In this document: in pieces, positions 1-8,484 of the stretch
How positions within the stretch are numbered: the stretch's first letter is position 1
How the letters are laid out: every line of letters begins with the position of its first letter
Assembly: GCF_014191545.1 (NCBI RefSeq)
Contig: NZ_AP023361.1
Location: forward strand, 2,322,501 to 2,386,500
Reading direction: 5' to 3'
From: Terrihabitans soli
Lineage (GTDB): Bacteria; Pseudomonadota; Alphaproteobacteria; Rhizobiales; Methylopilaceae
DNA length: 64,000 nucleotides
The notes under the pieces: model-generated
Databases searched by the model: none
What the model was told of the DNA's origin: nothing
Seen by the model: only the letters and a program-made list of their open reading frames with translations
Program-made: the position numbers and the translations under genes

Positions 1-272
1 TGCGTCGTGCGCGAAGGAACCGGGTTGCTCTTCTCGTTGAAGCGCAGCACGCAGATCGCGAGCAGCACCAGGACGAACAGCGTGACCGCGAAGATGATCA
101 CGTTGATGAAGTTGTGGAACCAGTGAATCTGCTCGGCGATCGGTGTGACCGCGTCCTGCAGATTGATCTGCCATTCGGAGGGCTGGCCCATGCTGGCAAG
201 GGCCGGAGACGCCAGGACGGCGAGAGCGGAAACGGCTAAAAGCCGGCAAGCGAAGCGAGAGCCGAGCATCAT
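1..272 (-). CDS. coxB: Cytochrome c oxidase subunit II, N-terminal part
   Basis: Partial gene that runs off the left edge; 90 residues are visible. It would be subunit II of the aa3-type cytochrome c oxidase, which receives electrons from cytochrome c at its CuA centre; the CuA domain lies outside the window. Residues 1-27 form a signal peptide ending in ALA. The mature start (GQPSEWQINLQDAVTPIAEQ) and the following hydrophobic helix (about 44-66) are typical of alphaproteobacterial CoxB. Two ATG codons stand in tandem (272 and 269), preceded by AGGAG at about 286-290. The next genes of a cox operon would lie to the left. Identification rests on the N-terminus only. Confidence 0.88.
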   Translation of the reverse strand, partial: MMLGSRFACRLLAVSALAVLASPALASMGQPSEWQINLQDAVTPIAEQIHWFHNFINVIIFAVTLFVLVLLAICVLRFNEKSNPVPSRTT

Positions 273-365
273 GTCCGGAAGCGCTCTCCTGAGGCGCGAA
301 AGCCTGAAAAAATCGAGCCGCGGACCCCCCGCAGCAGACGGTTAGCGTTCAAACACAAAGGCACT

Positions 366-385
366 TGCCCCGCAACTTTGGGGCA
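366..385. repeat. Short inverted repeat between coxB and ialB
   Basis: TGCCCC and GGGGCA arms are separated by 8 nt in the divergent region between coxB and ialB (273-546). It could be an operator or a hairpin in the coxB leader. There is no T-run. Beyond this and the hairpin at 502-520 I see no gene in the gap. Confidence 0.25.
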
Positions 386-501
386 GTTCCAGACTGTGCG
401 GCATAAGGGCGCGAAAACAAAGGGGCAGAAAAAGGGTCATGTGGAGGCGAATCGCTTGCCCTTGACTCGCCACGACCGTCTGTTAGTCGCACGGTCTTGC
501 C

Positions 502-520
502 GCGGCCCTAAAAGGGCCGC
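502..520 (+). promoter_or_regulatory. Hairpin in the ialB leader
   Basis: GCGGCCCT and AGGGCCGC are perfectly complementary around an AAA loop. The hairpin ends 26 nt before the ialB ATG. A TTGACT that could serve as a -35 element lies at 462-467. The role is unknown; it may be a leader hairpin affecting message stability or translation. Confidence 0.3.
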
Positions 521-546
521 CGCCCTCCGGAGCCTTTAGTCCCTTT

Positions 547-1059
547 ATGGCTGGATTTAATCGCCTTTTCGGCCTGCCGCTGAGTTTTGCCGCGCTCGCC
601 GGTCTTCTTTTTGCGGGCCCCGCCGCCGCGCAGGGCACCGTCAAACAGGCGTCCGGCGACTGGCAGATTCGCTGCGACACGCCTCCGGGCGCCAAAGGCG
701 AACAGTGCGCGCTTGTGCAAAGCGTGACCGCCGAAGACCAGCCGAATATCGGTCTGTCGATCATTGTCCTGAAACTCGCCGACAATAAGAATCGATTGCT
801 GCGCGTGCTGGCGCCGCTCGGGGTGCTTTTGCCCGCCGGGCTCGGCCTGCGAATCGATGACGCCGAAATCGGCCGCGCCGGTTTTGTGCGCTGCGTCGCC
901 GATGGCTGCGTGGCCGAAGTCGTGCTGGACGAGAACCTGATCTCGAAACTGCGCAACGGTAAATCGGCGATCTTCATCATCTTCAAGACACCCGAAGAAG
1001 GGATTGGCATCCCGGTGTCACTGAACGGTTTCGGCCCCGGCTTCGACACGCTGAAGTAA
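547..1059 (+). CDS. Invasion-associated locus B (IalB) family protein
   Basis: 170 residues with a signal peptide ending near AAAQ at 29, so probably periplasmic or surface-exposed. The start of the mature part (ASGDWQIRCD) and the regular pattern of short beta strands match the IalB family, named for a Bartonella invasion protein but widespread in non-pathogenic Hyphomicrobiales. Four cysteines (43, 54, 116, 121) could form two disulfides. The biochemical role of the family is not established. It stands alone on the plus strand, with a stop one base from the end of the convergent rsmD. Confidence 0.85.
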   Translation: MAGFNRLFGLPLSFAALAGLLFAGPAAAQGTVKQASGDWQIRCDTPPGAKGEQCALVQSVTAEDQPNIGLSIIVLKLADNKNRLLRVLAPLGVLLPAGLGLRIDDAEIGRAGFVRCVADGCVAEVVLDENLISKLRNGKSAIFIIFKTPEEGIGIPVSLNGFGPGFDTLK

Positions 1060-1060
1060 T

Positions 1061-1615
1061 CTAGGTGAGCTTGAGGAAGATGAGCTTGGCCTCTCCATAG
1101 CTCCGCGTCTCGATCTCCTCGAACCCGTCCGGAACCTTGAACTCGGCGTTCCCCGCCTCCTCGACGACGATCAGACTGTCGGACGTCAGCCAGCCGCCGC
1201 CGAGCGCCGAGACGAGCGCTTTTTCGCCGAGACCCTTGCCGTAAGGCGGGTCGGCGAAGACGAGCGTGAACGGCTCGTTCGGCGCCGCCGGACCGAGCTT
1301 GGTCGCATCGCGGCGGAAGATGCGGGTTGTTCCGGCAACGCCCAGCGCCTCGACATTGCCGCGCAGAAGTCCCCTCGCCTCGACCCCGTCCTCGACGAAA
1401 AGCGCGAACGCCGCGCCGCGCGACATGGCCTCGAGCCCGAGCGCGCCCGTGCCGGCGAAAAGATCGAGAACCCGCGCTCCGTCAACGGGATCGCCGTAAG
1501 AGTGCGCAAGCACGTTGAAGAGCGTTTCGCGCAATCGGTCCGAGGTCGGCCGCACGCGATAGGTCTTCGGCGTCTTCAGCGCATGGCCTTTGAAGCGGCC
1601 GGCGATGATGCGCAT
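1061..1615 (-). CDS. rsmD: 16S rRNA (guanine(966)-N(2))-methyltransferase
   Basis: 184 residues, the normal length for RsmD, which methylates G966 of 16S rRNA with S-adenosylmethionine. The SAM-binding motif DLFAGTGALGLEA is at about 51-63 and the N-methyltransferase catalytic motif DPPYG at 122-126. The N-terminal MRIIAGRFKG and VRPTSDRLRE segments are characteristic. It follows rluB on the same strand after 3 nt, so the two rRNA-modification genes are probably co-transcribed. Confidence 0.93.
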   Translation of the reverse strand: MRIIAGRFKGHALKTPKTYRVRPTSDRLRETLFNVLAHSYGDPVDGARVLDLFAGTGALGLEAMSRGAAFALFVEDGVEARGLLRGNVEALGVAGTTRIFRRDATKLGPAAPNEPFTLVFADPPYGKGLGEKALVSALGGGWLTSDSLIVVEEAGNAEFKVPDGFEEIETRSYGEAKLIFLKLT

Positions 1616-1618
1616 GGC

Positions 1619-3262
1619 TTAAGAGCGCGGACCGCGGGGCTTGCCGCCACCTGGTCTTCCGCCAGGTTTTCCACCGCCCGGACGTCCTCCGCCCGGTTTG
1701 CCGCCGAAGGGTCGGCCGCCCGGCTTTCCGCCGGAGGGTCTGTCGCCACTCGGCCTGTCGCCGCGAGGTCTATCGCCGCTTGGCCTGCCGCCCGGACGGC
1801 CAGGCGGGCGCGGGCCGCCAGGGCCGCGCGATCCCGGCCGGTCGCCGGCTTTGGAAAAATTGCGAGGGCCGTCGGCCTGCCGGCGGGTCTCTTCGCGACG
1901 CGGCGGACGATCGCCGCGGCCGGGTCTCTCTTCTCTAAAGGGCCGTTCGCCGCGATCCGGCCTGTCCTCGCGAGGCGGACGCGGCCTCTCTTCTCTATTG
2001 GGGCGCTCCGGCTTTGCCTTGAAGGCACGCGTGCGATTGCCATAGGGCCTCGGCTCCTGCGGACGCTCTTCACGCTCGCGCTTGCCGCCTTTTCCGCCGA
2101 ACGGACGCGGCGCATCGCCATCGCGGCGCGGCGGCCCGCCGTCCCGGGGCCTGTCCTCGCGGGGGCGGAAATCACCCCGGCCCGCCGCCGCTCGTTCCGG
2201 CCGTCCGAAATCGCCGCGCGGCCGGTCTGCACCTGGCCGCGGTCTCTCATCTCGTGGCGGCCCGCGGCGCTCGCCGCGTTCGGGACGCTCGTCTCTGGCG
2301 CGGTCATCTCTGGGGGGCCGCGGCTTGCGCGGCTTCGGCTCGGGCTTTTCGCCGAATCGCTCGACGAGAACGCGGCGTCCCTTGCGGTCGGTCGTCAGCC
2401 CGGCCCGGACACGCGGCACTTCGGCTTTTGAGGCTCGGACGCGCAGCGCCGTCTTCACAGGATCTGGCGTGCGATCGACCATCGGCGCCTCGAAATCGCA
2501 CTCGGCCTTTTCAGCTAGGCTGCCGAGCTGCTCTTTCAGATAGCGGGTGCGGATTTCCTCGGCTGCGCCCTCGCCGAGATCGCCGAGCTGGAACGGCCCG
2601 AAGGACAGGCGGATCAGCCGGTTCACGCTGAGGCCGAGATGTTCGAGCACGCGGCGAACCTCGCGGTTCTTGCCTTCGCGCAGACCGAGCGTCAGCCAGG
2701 CATTGTCGCCCTGCTGGCGGTCGAGCACAGCCTCGATCGGTCCATAGGAGAAACCGTCAATCTCGATCCCGTCTTTCAGCGCCTGAAGCTTCACGATATC
2801 GACTTGGCCGAACACCCTGACTCGGTAGCGCCGCAGCCAGGCCGTCGAGGGATGGGCGAGGACGCGGGCAAGCCCGCCATCATTGGTCAGAAGCAGAAGG
2901 CCTTCGGTATTGAGGTCGAGCCGGCCGACCGAGACGACGCGCGGCAATTCAGGCGGCAGGACGTCGAACACCGTGGTGCGGCCCTCGGGGTCCTTTGCCG
3001 TGGTCACAAGACCCTTCGGCTTGTGATAGAGCCAAAGCCGGGTGCGCTCACGGGCGGGTAAAGGCTTGCCGTCGATCATGACTTTGTCGCGCGGGCCGAT
3101 ATTCAGCGCCGCGGAGGTGATGGTCCGGCCATTGACGGCGACGCGGCCGGCCGCGATCCAGGTTTCGGCCTCGCGGCGCGAGGCAAGGCCGGCGCGGGCA
3201 ATTACTTTGGCGATACGTTCGCCTTCGTGGTCTTTGGGTTCGTTATCGTCGGATTGGGTCAT
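1619..3262 (-). CDS. rluB: 23S rRNA pseudouridine synthase, RluB/RsuA family, with long Arg/Gly/Pro-rich tail
   Basis: 547 residues against roughly 250-300 for enteric RluB. An S4 RNA-binding domain (about 16-60) precedes the RsuA-type catalytic core with GRLDLNTEGLLLLTNDG at 113-129, where Asp116 should be the catalytic aspartate. From about residue 285 the protein is a basic, low-complexity tail of RP, DRP, GERP and finally GGRPGGGKPGG repeats, which would be disordered and RNA-binding. Such tails are frequent in alphaproteobacterial members. The tail is also why long spurious reading frames appear on the opposite strand. The enzyme probably makes pseudouridine in 23S rRNA; the exact target is inferred. 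Confidence 0.87.
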   Translation of the reverse strand: MTQSDDNEPKDHEGERIAKVIARAGLASRREAETWIAAGRVAVNGRTITSAALNIGPRDKVMIDGKPLPARERTRLWLYHKPKGLVTTAKDPEGRTTVFDVLPPELPRVVSVGRLDLNTEGLLLLTNDGGLARVLAHPSTAWLRRYRVRVFGQVDIVKLQALKDGIEIDGFSYGPIEAVLDRQQGDNAWLTLGLREGKNREVRRVLEHLGLSVNRLIRLSFGPFQLGDLGEGAAEEIRTRYLKEQLGSLAEKAECDFEAPMVDRTPDPVKTALRVRASKAEVPRVRAGLTTDRKGRRVLVERFGEKPEPKPRKPRPPRDDRARDERPERGERRGPPRDERPRPGADRPRGDFGRPERAAAGRGDFRPREDRPRDGGPPRRDGDAPRPFGGKGGKREREERPQEPRPYGNRTRAFKAKPERPNREERPRPPREDRPDRGERPFREERPGRGDRPPRREETRRQADGPRNFSKAGDRPGSRGPGGPRPPGRPGGRPSGDRPRGDRPSGDRPSGGKPGGRPFGGKPGGGRPGGGKPGGRPGGGKPRGPRS

Positions 3263-3311
3263 TGGCCTCGCCTAGCACGCGGTGCCATGAACCGCGAAGC
3301 GGGAAGATGGG

Positions 3312-3758
3312 ATGGGTACGCGCGATTTCATGTCTTTGGCCCTCAAAGAGGCCGCCGCAGCGGGAACGCGCGGCGAAGTGCCCATCGGCGCCGTCATATC
3401 GCTGAACGGCGACATCATCGCCGCATCCGGGAACCGCACGCGCGAACTCAACGATCCGACCGCGCATGCCGAAATCTGCGTCATCCGCGAAGCGGGCTCA
3501 AAGCTCGGCTCGGAACGGCTGATGAATTGCGATCTGTGGGTAACGCTCGAGCCCTGCCCGATGTGCGCGTCGGCGATTTCCTTTGCCCGCATCCGCCGGC
3601 TTTATTTCGGCGCCGACGATGCGAAAGGCGGCGCCGTCGTCTCCGGCGCCCGTCTTTACACTTTGCCGACCTGCCATCACGCGCCGGAAGTCTATGGCGG
3701 CTTCGGCGAGGCGGAAGCCGCAACGCTGCTCAAGGAATTTTTTAAAGAGCGCCGCTGA
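3312..3758 (+). CDS. tadA: tRNA-specific adenosine deaminase
   Basis: 148 residues, the usual TadA length. It converts A34 to inosine in the wobble position of tRNA-Arg(ACG). The zinc site is complete: HAE at 52-54 supplies the His ligand and the catalytic Glu, and PCPMC at 81-85 the two Cys ligands. It is divergent from rluB, with starts 49 bp apart. It is convergent with the phosphotransferase gene, leaving 5 bp between their stops. Confidence 0.95.
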   Translation: MGTRDFMSLALKEAAAAGTRGEVPIGAVISLNGDIIAASGNRTRELNDPTAHAEICVIREAGSKLGSERLMNCDLWVTLEPCPMCASAISFARIRRLYFGADDAKGGAVVSGARLYTLPTCHHAPEVYGGFGEAEAATLLKEFFKERR

Positions 3759-3763
3759 ACTTT

Positions 3764-4801
3764 TTAAGTCGCCCCCGCCCGGCGCGCGAACGCCCAGGCG
3801 AGCGCCGCGATGGGCCTGATCTGCGCCACCGATTTTGCCTTGCCGTTGCGCGTCGCAATGCCCTGCAGCACCGCCATGCGGAAAAGATTGTAGGCGAAGT
3901 ACGTCTCGAAATGCGGGATCGTCTTCAGGCCGGCGCGATGCGCATAGGACGCCGCGTAGATTTCGAGCGCCGGGATGCCGAGCTCCGCAAGCTCCTCCTC
4001 CGACACGCCGCCGCTCGTGCCGTGACCCATCAGGATCCAGGCCATGAAATGATAGACGGCGTCGGCGATCGGATCGCCGAGCCCCGCGAGCTTCCAGTTC
4101 AGAATGCCGATGACCTGCGGCTCGCTCGGATGAAAGACGATATTCTCGATGCGGAAATCGCCGTGCACGAGGCGCGAGGGACGATCGGGCGGCAGATGTT
4201 TCGGCAGCCAGGCGATCAGCTTGTCCATCTCCGGGATATCTTCGATCTTCGCCGCCACATAATGCTTGGTGCAACGCTCCACCTGATCGGCAACATAGTT
4301 ACGGCCATTGCCGGCAGTGGCGACGCCGATGGCGCGCGGATCGAAGCTGTGAAGCTGGGCCAGAACCGTGTTCAAGGATTCATAGGCCTTGGCGCGATAG
4401 GCGCTTGAGGCGCCGGGCATGATCGGATCGTTGTAATGACGCCCCTCAACATGCTCCATCACGTAAAAGGCATTGCCGATCAGCTTTTCGTTGTCGCAAT
4501 AGATCAGCGGGCGCGGCACCGGAAAATTGCGCTGATTGAGGCCCGCGAGCATGCGGAACTCGCGCTCGAGATCGGCATTGTGGGCGCTGTCGATCGAACG
4601 CCGCAAAGCGTAGCGGTTGTCCGGCGTCGACACGGTGAAGGTCGACGTGGATGAGGGGCGCGCCGGATGGATCGATAGCGGCGTGCGGAAACCGTGGATG
4701 GTGCGTGTACAGAAAGCTTCGAGCGGCCCGGGATCGAGATTGAGCAGCCACTCCGCCGTATCCTGTGCCACTGAGCGCGGGCGCGCCGTGGGTGTGACCA
4801 T
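3764..4801 (-). CDS. Phosphotransferase (aminoglycoside phosphotransferase/ACAD10-like kinase fold)
   Basis: 345 residues with the APH/choline-kinase fold seen in ACAD10/11-type phosphotransferases. The catalytic loop HGDFRIENIVFH is intact, but the following metal-binding motif reads ILNWKLAGLGDP where I would expect LDWELxxLGDP, so the Mg-binding Asp is Asn. The start ATG overlaps the mutL stop by one base (TAATG), which implies translational coupling. The reading frame extends upstream inside mutL, but those codons are not needed. The substrate is unknown; such proteins are often annotated as acyl-CoA-linked kinases. Confidence 0.75.
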   Translation of the reverse strand: MVTPTARPRSVAQDTAEWLLNLDPGPLEAFCTRTIHGFRTPLSIHPARPSSTSTFTVSTPDNRYALRRSIDSAHNADLEREFRMLAGLNQRNFPVPRPLIYCDNEKLIGNAFYVMEHVEGRHYNDPIMPGASSAYRAKAYESLNTVLAQLHSFDPRAIGVATAGNGRNYVADQVERCTKHYVAAKIEDIPEMDKLIAWLPKHLPPDRPSRLVHGDFRIENIVFHPSEPQVIGILNWKLAGLGDPIADAVYHFMAWILMGHGTSGGVSEEELAELGIPALEIYAASYAHRAGLKTIPHFETYFAYNLFRMAVLQGIATRNGKAKSVAQIRPIAALAWAFARRAGAT

Positions 4802-6591
4802 TATCGCCTCTGGAAAAGCTTTTCGAGATCCGTACGCGACAAGGTTACATAAGTGGGACGTCCGTGATTGCACTGCGCCGCCGAAGGCTCCGCCTCGATC
4901 TGGCGCAACAGCGCGTTCATCTCTTCGGGCTTGAGGCGGCGGCCGGCGCGGATTGAGTGATGGCAGGCAAAGGTCGAGGCGAGCTTGTCGAGCCGTTCGG
5001 CCACCGGCAGCGCCGCGCCCCATTCGCCGAGCGCATCGGCGATATCGCGGATGAGCGTGCCGGTGTCGAATTCGCCGAGCGCCGACGGAACCTCGCGCAC
5101 GAGCACGGCGCCGGGGCCGAACGCCTCGACGCTGAGGCCGAAGCTTTGAAGATCGTCGGATGCGGCAAGAACGCGGGAAACTTCATCGGGCGAAAGCTCG
5201 ACGACGTCCGGAACCAGCATGGCCTGCGCGGCGGCGTGGCCGCGCTCGCGCTTCAGCTTCTCAAAGACAAGACGCTCGTGCGCGGCATGCATATCGACGA
5301 GAACGAGCCCCTCCCCGTTCTGCGCCAGAATGTAGGTATCGTGCAATTGCGCCTTTGCCGCGCCGAGCGGCAGCGCGGTCCATTCGGGATCTGTGACCGC
5401 GTCCGCACGCGTGTCGGCCGAGACCGGCAATTCAAACCTTGCCTGCTCTTCGGCAAAATGCGGCGCGAGCGCCAGCGCCCCTTCCATCGGATAGCCACGG
5501 GAGGAATAATTCGCCGGATGCGGCGGCACAAACGAGGTCCTCTGGGGGGTGCGGAACGCGCTCGCCGCAAAATCTGAGCCCGTTGTCGCAACGCGCGGAC
5601 CAGATGCCCCCAAAGCATGGCGCAGCGCCGAGACGATCAGCGCGCGGACAAGCCCTGAATCGCGGAAGCGCACTTCGGCTTTGGCGGGATGAACGTTGAC
5701 ATCGACTTCGGCGGGATCGGCGGTGATGAAGAGAGCAACCACCGGATGACGATCGCGCGGCACAAGATCGGTATAGGCGGCGCGCAGCGCGCCGATCAAA
5801 AGCTTGTCCTTGACCGGCCTGTCATTGACGAAAAAGAGCTGCTGCGCGGCCGTTGCGCGGTTGTAAGTCGGCAGGCCGGCAAAACCCGACAGGCGGAACC
5901 CTTCGCGTTCGGCGTCGATCGCAACGGCGTTTCCCGCAAAATCGCGGCCGAGCACATCCGACAGACGCGCTTTCGCGCCGTCGCCGGTTTTGCCCTGCGC
6001 CTGATAGCGCACCGTCTTGCCATCGAGCGTCAACGAAAAATCGATGTCGGGACGCGCCGCAGCAAGCCGGCGGACGATTTCGGTGACGGCTTCGTTTTCG
6101 GCGCGCTCGGATTTCAGAAATTTCAGCCGCGCCGGAAACGCCGCAAACAATTCCTCGACCTCAACGCGCGTGCCGACCGGATGGGCCGCCGGCTGAACCC
6201 CACCGAGCGCGCCGTTATGTACGGTCAGCGCGGCGGCGTGATCGTCCTCTTCACGGCGCGAGGTCAAAGTCAGCCGCGATACGGAGGCGATCGAGGGCAG
6301 CGCCTCGCCACGGAACCCCAGAAATTTGATGTCCAGAAGATCGTCGGACGGAAGTTTCGAGGTCGCATGGCGCTCGACGGCGAGCGCCAAATCCTCCGGC
6401 CCCATGCCGTGGCCGTCATCGGTGACGCGGATGAGGTCCCGCCCGCCCCCCGACAGCACGATATCGATCCGTCCCGCCCCGGCATCCAGCGCATTCTCGA
6501 CGAGCTCTTTGACGACGCTCGACGGGCGTTCGACCACTTCGCCGGCGGCGATGCGGTTGGCCAGCGTTTCGGGAAGGCGGCGGATGAGCAT
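4801..6591 (-). CDS. mutL: DNA mismatch repair protein MutL
   Basis: 596 residues. The N-terminal GHKL ATPase domain shows the ENALDAGA, DDGHGM and GFRGEAL motifs; MutL links MutS mismatch recognition to strand incision. The C-terminal domain carries DMHAAHERLVFE, which fits the DQHA(X)2E(X)4E endonuclease motif with Gln replaced by Met, together with ACHHSIR and CNHGRPT. It therefore probably belongs to the nicking MutL class typical of bacteria without MutH. It is co-transcribed with the downstream phosphotransferase (TAATG overlap). Confidence 0.95.
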   Translation of the reverse strand: MLIRRLPETLANRIAAGEVVERPSSVVKELVENALDAGAGRIDIVLSGGGRDLIRVTDDGHGMGPEDLALAVERHATSKLPSDDLLDIKFLGFRGEALPSIASVSRLTLTSRREEDDHAAALTVHNGALGGVQPAAHPVGTRVEVEELFAAFPARLKFLKSERAENEAVTEIVRRLAAARPDIDFSLTLDGKTVRYQAQGKTGDGAKARLSDVLGRDFAGNAVAIDAEREGFRLSGFAGLPTYNRATAAQQLFFVNDRPVKDKLLIGALRAAYTDLVPRDRHPVVALFITADPAEVDVNVHPAKAEVRFRDSGLVRALIVSALRHALGASGPRVATTGSDFAASAFRTPQRTSFVPPHPANYSSRGYPMEGALALAPHFAEEQARFELPVSADTRADAVTDPEWTALPLGAAKAQLHDTYILAQNGEGLVLVDMHAAHERLVFEKLKRERGHAAAQAMLVPDVVELSPDEVSRVLAASDDLQSFGLSVEAFGPGAVLVREVPSALGEFDTGTLIRDIADALGEWGAALPVAERLDKLASTFACHHSIRAGRRLKPEEMNALLRQIEAEPSAAQCNHGRPTYVTLSRTDLEKLFQRR

Positions 6592-6754
6592 GATTCGGCA
6601 AGGATCGGGGGTGCGGAGGCCCGTTGCAAGGCATCCTGAGGTTATCCCCTCCCGGCAAACCCCTTTAGGAAAACGGTCATTTACCCTTCGACCAAAGCAG
6701 AAGTGCCTTTTACCTCCAGATATCCTAGTAAACCCACGGCGGACCTTGGACTTT

Positions 6755-6768
6755 TACGTTTTAACGTA
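6755..6768. promoter_or_regulatory. Small palindrome upstream of the unknown gene at 6775
   Basis: TACGTT-TT-AACGTA is a perfect 6-bp inverted repeat in a locally AT-richer gap between mutL and a small gene. Its position 6 bp before the GTG start could suit an operator, but a palindrome this short can occur by chance. Confidence 0.2.
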
Positions 6769-6774
6769 GACTGA

Positions 6775-7029
6775 GTGTGCGCTGTGACTAGTTTTGTTGT
6801 GTGGAAAATCGCCGCCAATGGCCGCGATACTTGGAAGACGATCGACGCGGAAGATGCGCGTCAGGCAGCTGAAATGGTGTGCGGCTTAGGCCTGCGCAAC
6901 TTCGGCACCGAAAGCGAAGTCTGCGCGCGGGTGCGCGCCATCGATACGAACGAACCTGCGGTTCTGTTCTATTCGGAAAAGGCCCCCGCCAAGGCAAAGA
7001 AGACCGAGCCGATTCCCGAGCCCGTCTAA
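6775..7029 (+). CDS. Small protein of unknown function
   Basis: About 84 residues if translation starts at GTG 6775; GTG 6784 is an alternative, and neither has a clear ribosome-binding site. The protein looks soluble, with a Trp-rich beginning (WKIAANGRDTWKT) and a Lys/Pro-rich C-terminus (EKAPAKAKKTEPIPEPV). I do not recognise a family. Its stop overlaps the convergent pgi stop by 3 bp. Coding is supported by reading-frame length and composition only. Confidence 0.5.
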   Translation: MCAVTSFVVWKIAANGRDTWKTIDAEDARQAAEMVCGLGLRNFGTESEVCARVRAIDTNEPAVLFYSEKAPAKAKKTEPIPEPV

Positions 7030-8342
7030 CCCTCGGCGAGATATTTCTTGGCGAGGATCTTTCCTTCCTCGACCGCCGGCTGATCGAAGGCATCGACCCC
7101 GAAAAGTTTCGAGGCGATCATCGTTTCCAGCATGAAGTGCATCAGAAACTCGCCGAGCGCATGCTCGTCGAGTTTTTCGATGTGGATTGTACGCACGGCG
7201 CGCCCGTTCTTCGCCAGCGTGTCGGCGGTGGCCCTGCCCTGCGCGGCGACAAGATCGCCGATCGTCTTGCCGGCAAAACCCGGCTCGCCGCAGCGCTCGG
7301 ATAGATCTTTGCCGAGCTTCGGTCCCTTCCCGGCAATCCCGACCGTGACCACGGTAAACAGCTTATCCTTCGGTCCGCCGAGATGAAGCTGCAACTGGCT
7401 GTGCTGATCGACGGGCCCGAGCGCGCGCACAGGTGTCGTGCCGCGTCCGTCCTTGCCAAGGCTTTCCGACCAGAGCTGCACCCACCAGGCCGTCGTGCGC
7501 TCGAGGCGGTCGGCATAGGCCATCAGCACGGTGACATTCTTGCCGGCATTGGCTGCCGCAACATTGAGCGCCGCGCCGACCGCGGACGGCACCTCTTTCG
7601 CAGGCTTCTTGTCGAGGATCGGTTTCAGCGCTGCAGCAGCGCCGGCGCGAACCGCCTTGATGTCGAGGCCGGCCGCACGCGCCGGCAAAAGGCCGACATT
7701 GGTCAAAACCGAAAAGCGCCCGCCGACGCCGGTATGATGTTCTAGGAACGGCACGCCATACGGCGCGAGCAGTGCACGCAGCGCATTTTTCTTGGCGCCC
7801 TGCTGCGGCTCTGAGAGGCCGAAGATTTGCTTGCCTATATCAGCACCCAGTCCGGCGGCTTCCAGCGCCTGGATGACCGAGATGGTCTGCGTCAGCGTCT
7901 CGCCCGTGCCACCGGATTTCGAGACGGCGAGGAAGCGCGTCGTTTTCAGCGGCAGTTTTTTGAGCAGCGCGTCGAGCGTGATGGGATCGAGATTGTCGAG
8001 AAAGTGCAGACGCGGCGACGGGCGAAAGAGCGCCAGGCCCGGCACATTGTAATCGGCAAGCTGAAGCAGAGCCTGCGCGCCGAGGCCGGAGCCGCCAGTG
8101 CCCATAAAGACGAGATCGGTCGCGCCTTCGAGCATTTTTTTGGCGGTCGCTTCGACCGGCGGCAGATCGTCCACCGTCTCCGGCATGCGCAGGATCGGCA
8201 ATTCGTTCTTTTCATAAGCCGAGCGCAGCCAGTCGAGCGCGGGTTCGGTCTTTTCGAGAAGCGCCGTGTAATCGGCTTCGGGGATGCCGCCCGGGCCTAT
8301 CGAGGAGAAGAAGGCGCGGTCTGTGTTCTGGACAAAGGACAT
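7026..8342 (-). CDS. pgi: Glucose-6-phosphate isomerase
   Basis: 438 residues from ATG 8342, or 443 from an in-frame GTG at 8357; neither has a strong Shine-Dalgarno. It interconverts glucose-6-phosphate and fructose-6-phosphate. The sugar-phosphate site shows SKSGGTGET, and the C-terminal signature DAFDQPAVEEGK is present. The protein is shorter than the 550-residue enterobacterial enzyme and belongs to the compact form seen in many Gram-positives and alphaproteobacteria. It is a single gene between the convergent small gene and the M16 peptidase pair. Confidence 0.92.
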   Translation of the reverse strand: MSFVQNTDRAFFSSIGPGGIPEADYTALLEKTEPALDWLRSAYEKNELPILRMPETVDDLPPVEATAKKMLEGATDLVFMGTGGSGLGAQALLQLADYNVPGLALFRPSPRLHFLDNLDPITLDALLKKLPLKTTRFLAVSKSGGTGETLTQTISVIQALEAAGLGADIGKQIFGLSEPQQGAKKNALRALLAPYGVPFLEHHTGVGGRFSVLTNVGLLPARAAGLDIKAVRAGAAAALKPILDKKPAKEVPSAVGAALNVAAANAGKNVTVLMAYADRLERTTAWWVQLWSESLGKDGRGTTPVRALGPVDQHSQLQLHLGGPKDKLFTVVTVGIAGKGPKLGKDLSERCGEPGFAGKTIGDLVAAQGRATADTLAKNGRAVRTIHIEKLDEHALGEFLMHFMLETMIASKLFGVDAFDQPAVEEGKILAKKYLAEG

Positions 8343-8411
8343 GAGAATGGTCCGCACGGATTTGAGGTGCTTCAGCGTAATGCGAAAGCTATGCCGGAAG
8401 CGAGAGCGGCC

Positions 8412-8444
8412 CCGAACTCGGGTTTACTCAAGTTCGGCTTTTTT
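8412..8444 (+). terminator. Intrinsic-terminator-like hairpin on the plus strand
   Basis: CCGAACT (8412-8418) pairs with AGTTCGG (8431-8437) and is followed by six T residues from 8439. The shape fits a plus-strand terminator, yet no plus-strand gene lies upstream: pgi and the peptidases are on the minus strand. See the finding on this region. Confidence 0.45.
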
Positions 8445-8446
8445 AG

Positions 8447-8472
8447 CGCAACTCGGCTATAGCCGAGTTGCG
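8447..8472. repeat. Perfect 26-bp palindrome between the M16 pair and pgi
   Basis: CGCAACTCGGCTA is followed immediately by its reverse complement TAGCCGAGTTGCG, with no spacer. It lies 12 bp downstream of the M16 peptidase stop on the minus strand and could be the 3' end hairpin of that transcript. No T-run follows on the minus strand, so it is not a standard intrinsic terminator. Confidence 0.6.
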
Positions 8473-8484
8473 TGACAGCCCCGT

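Noticed and set aside
1502-2543. Plus-strand frames opposite rluB
   Set aside because: Products are Arg/Pro/Ala repeats that mirror the repetitive tail of rluB.
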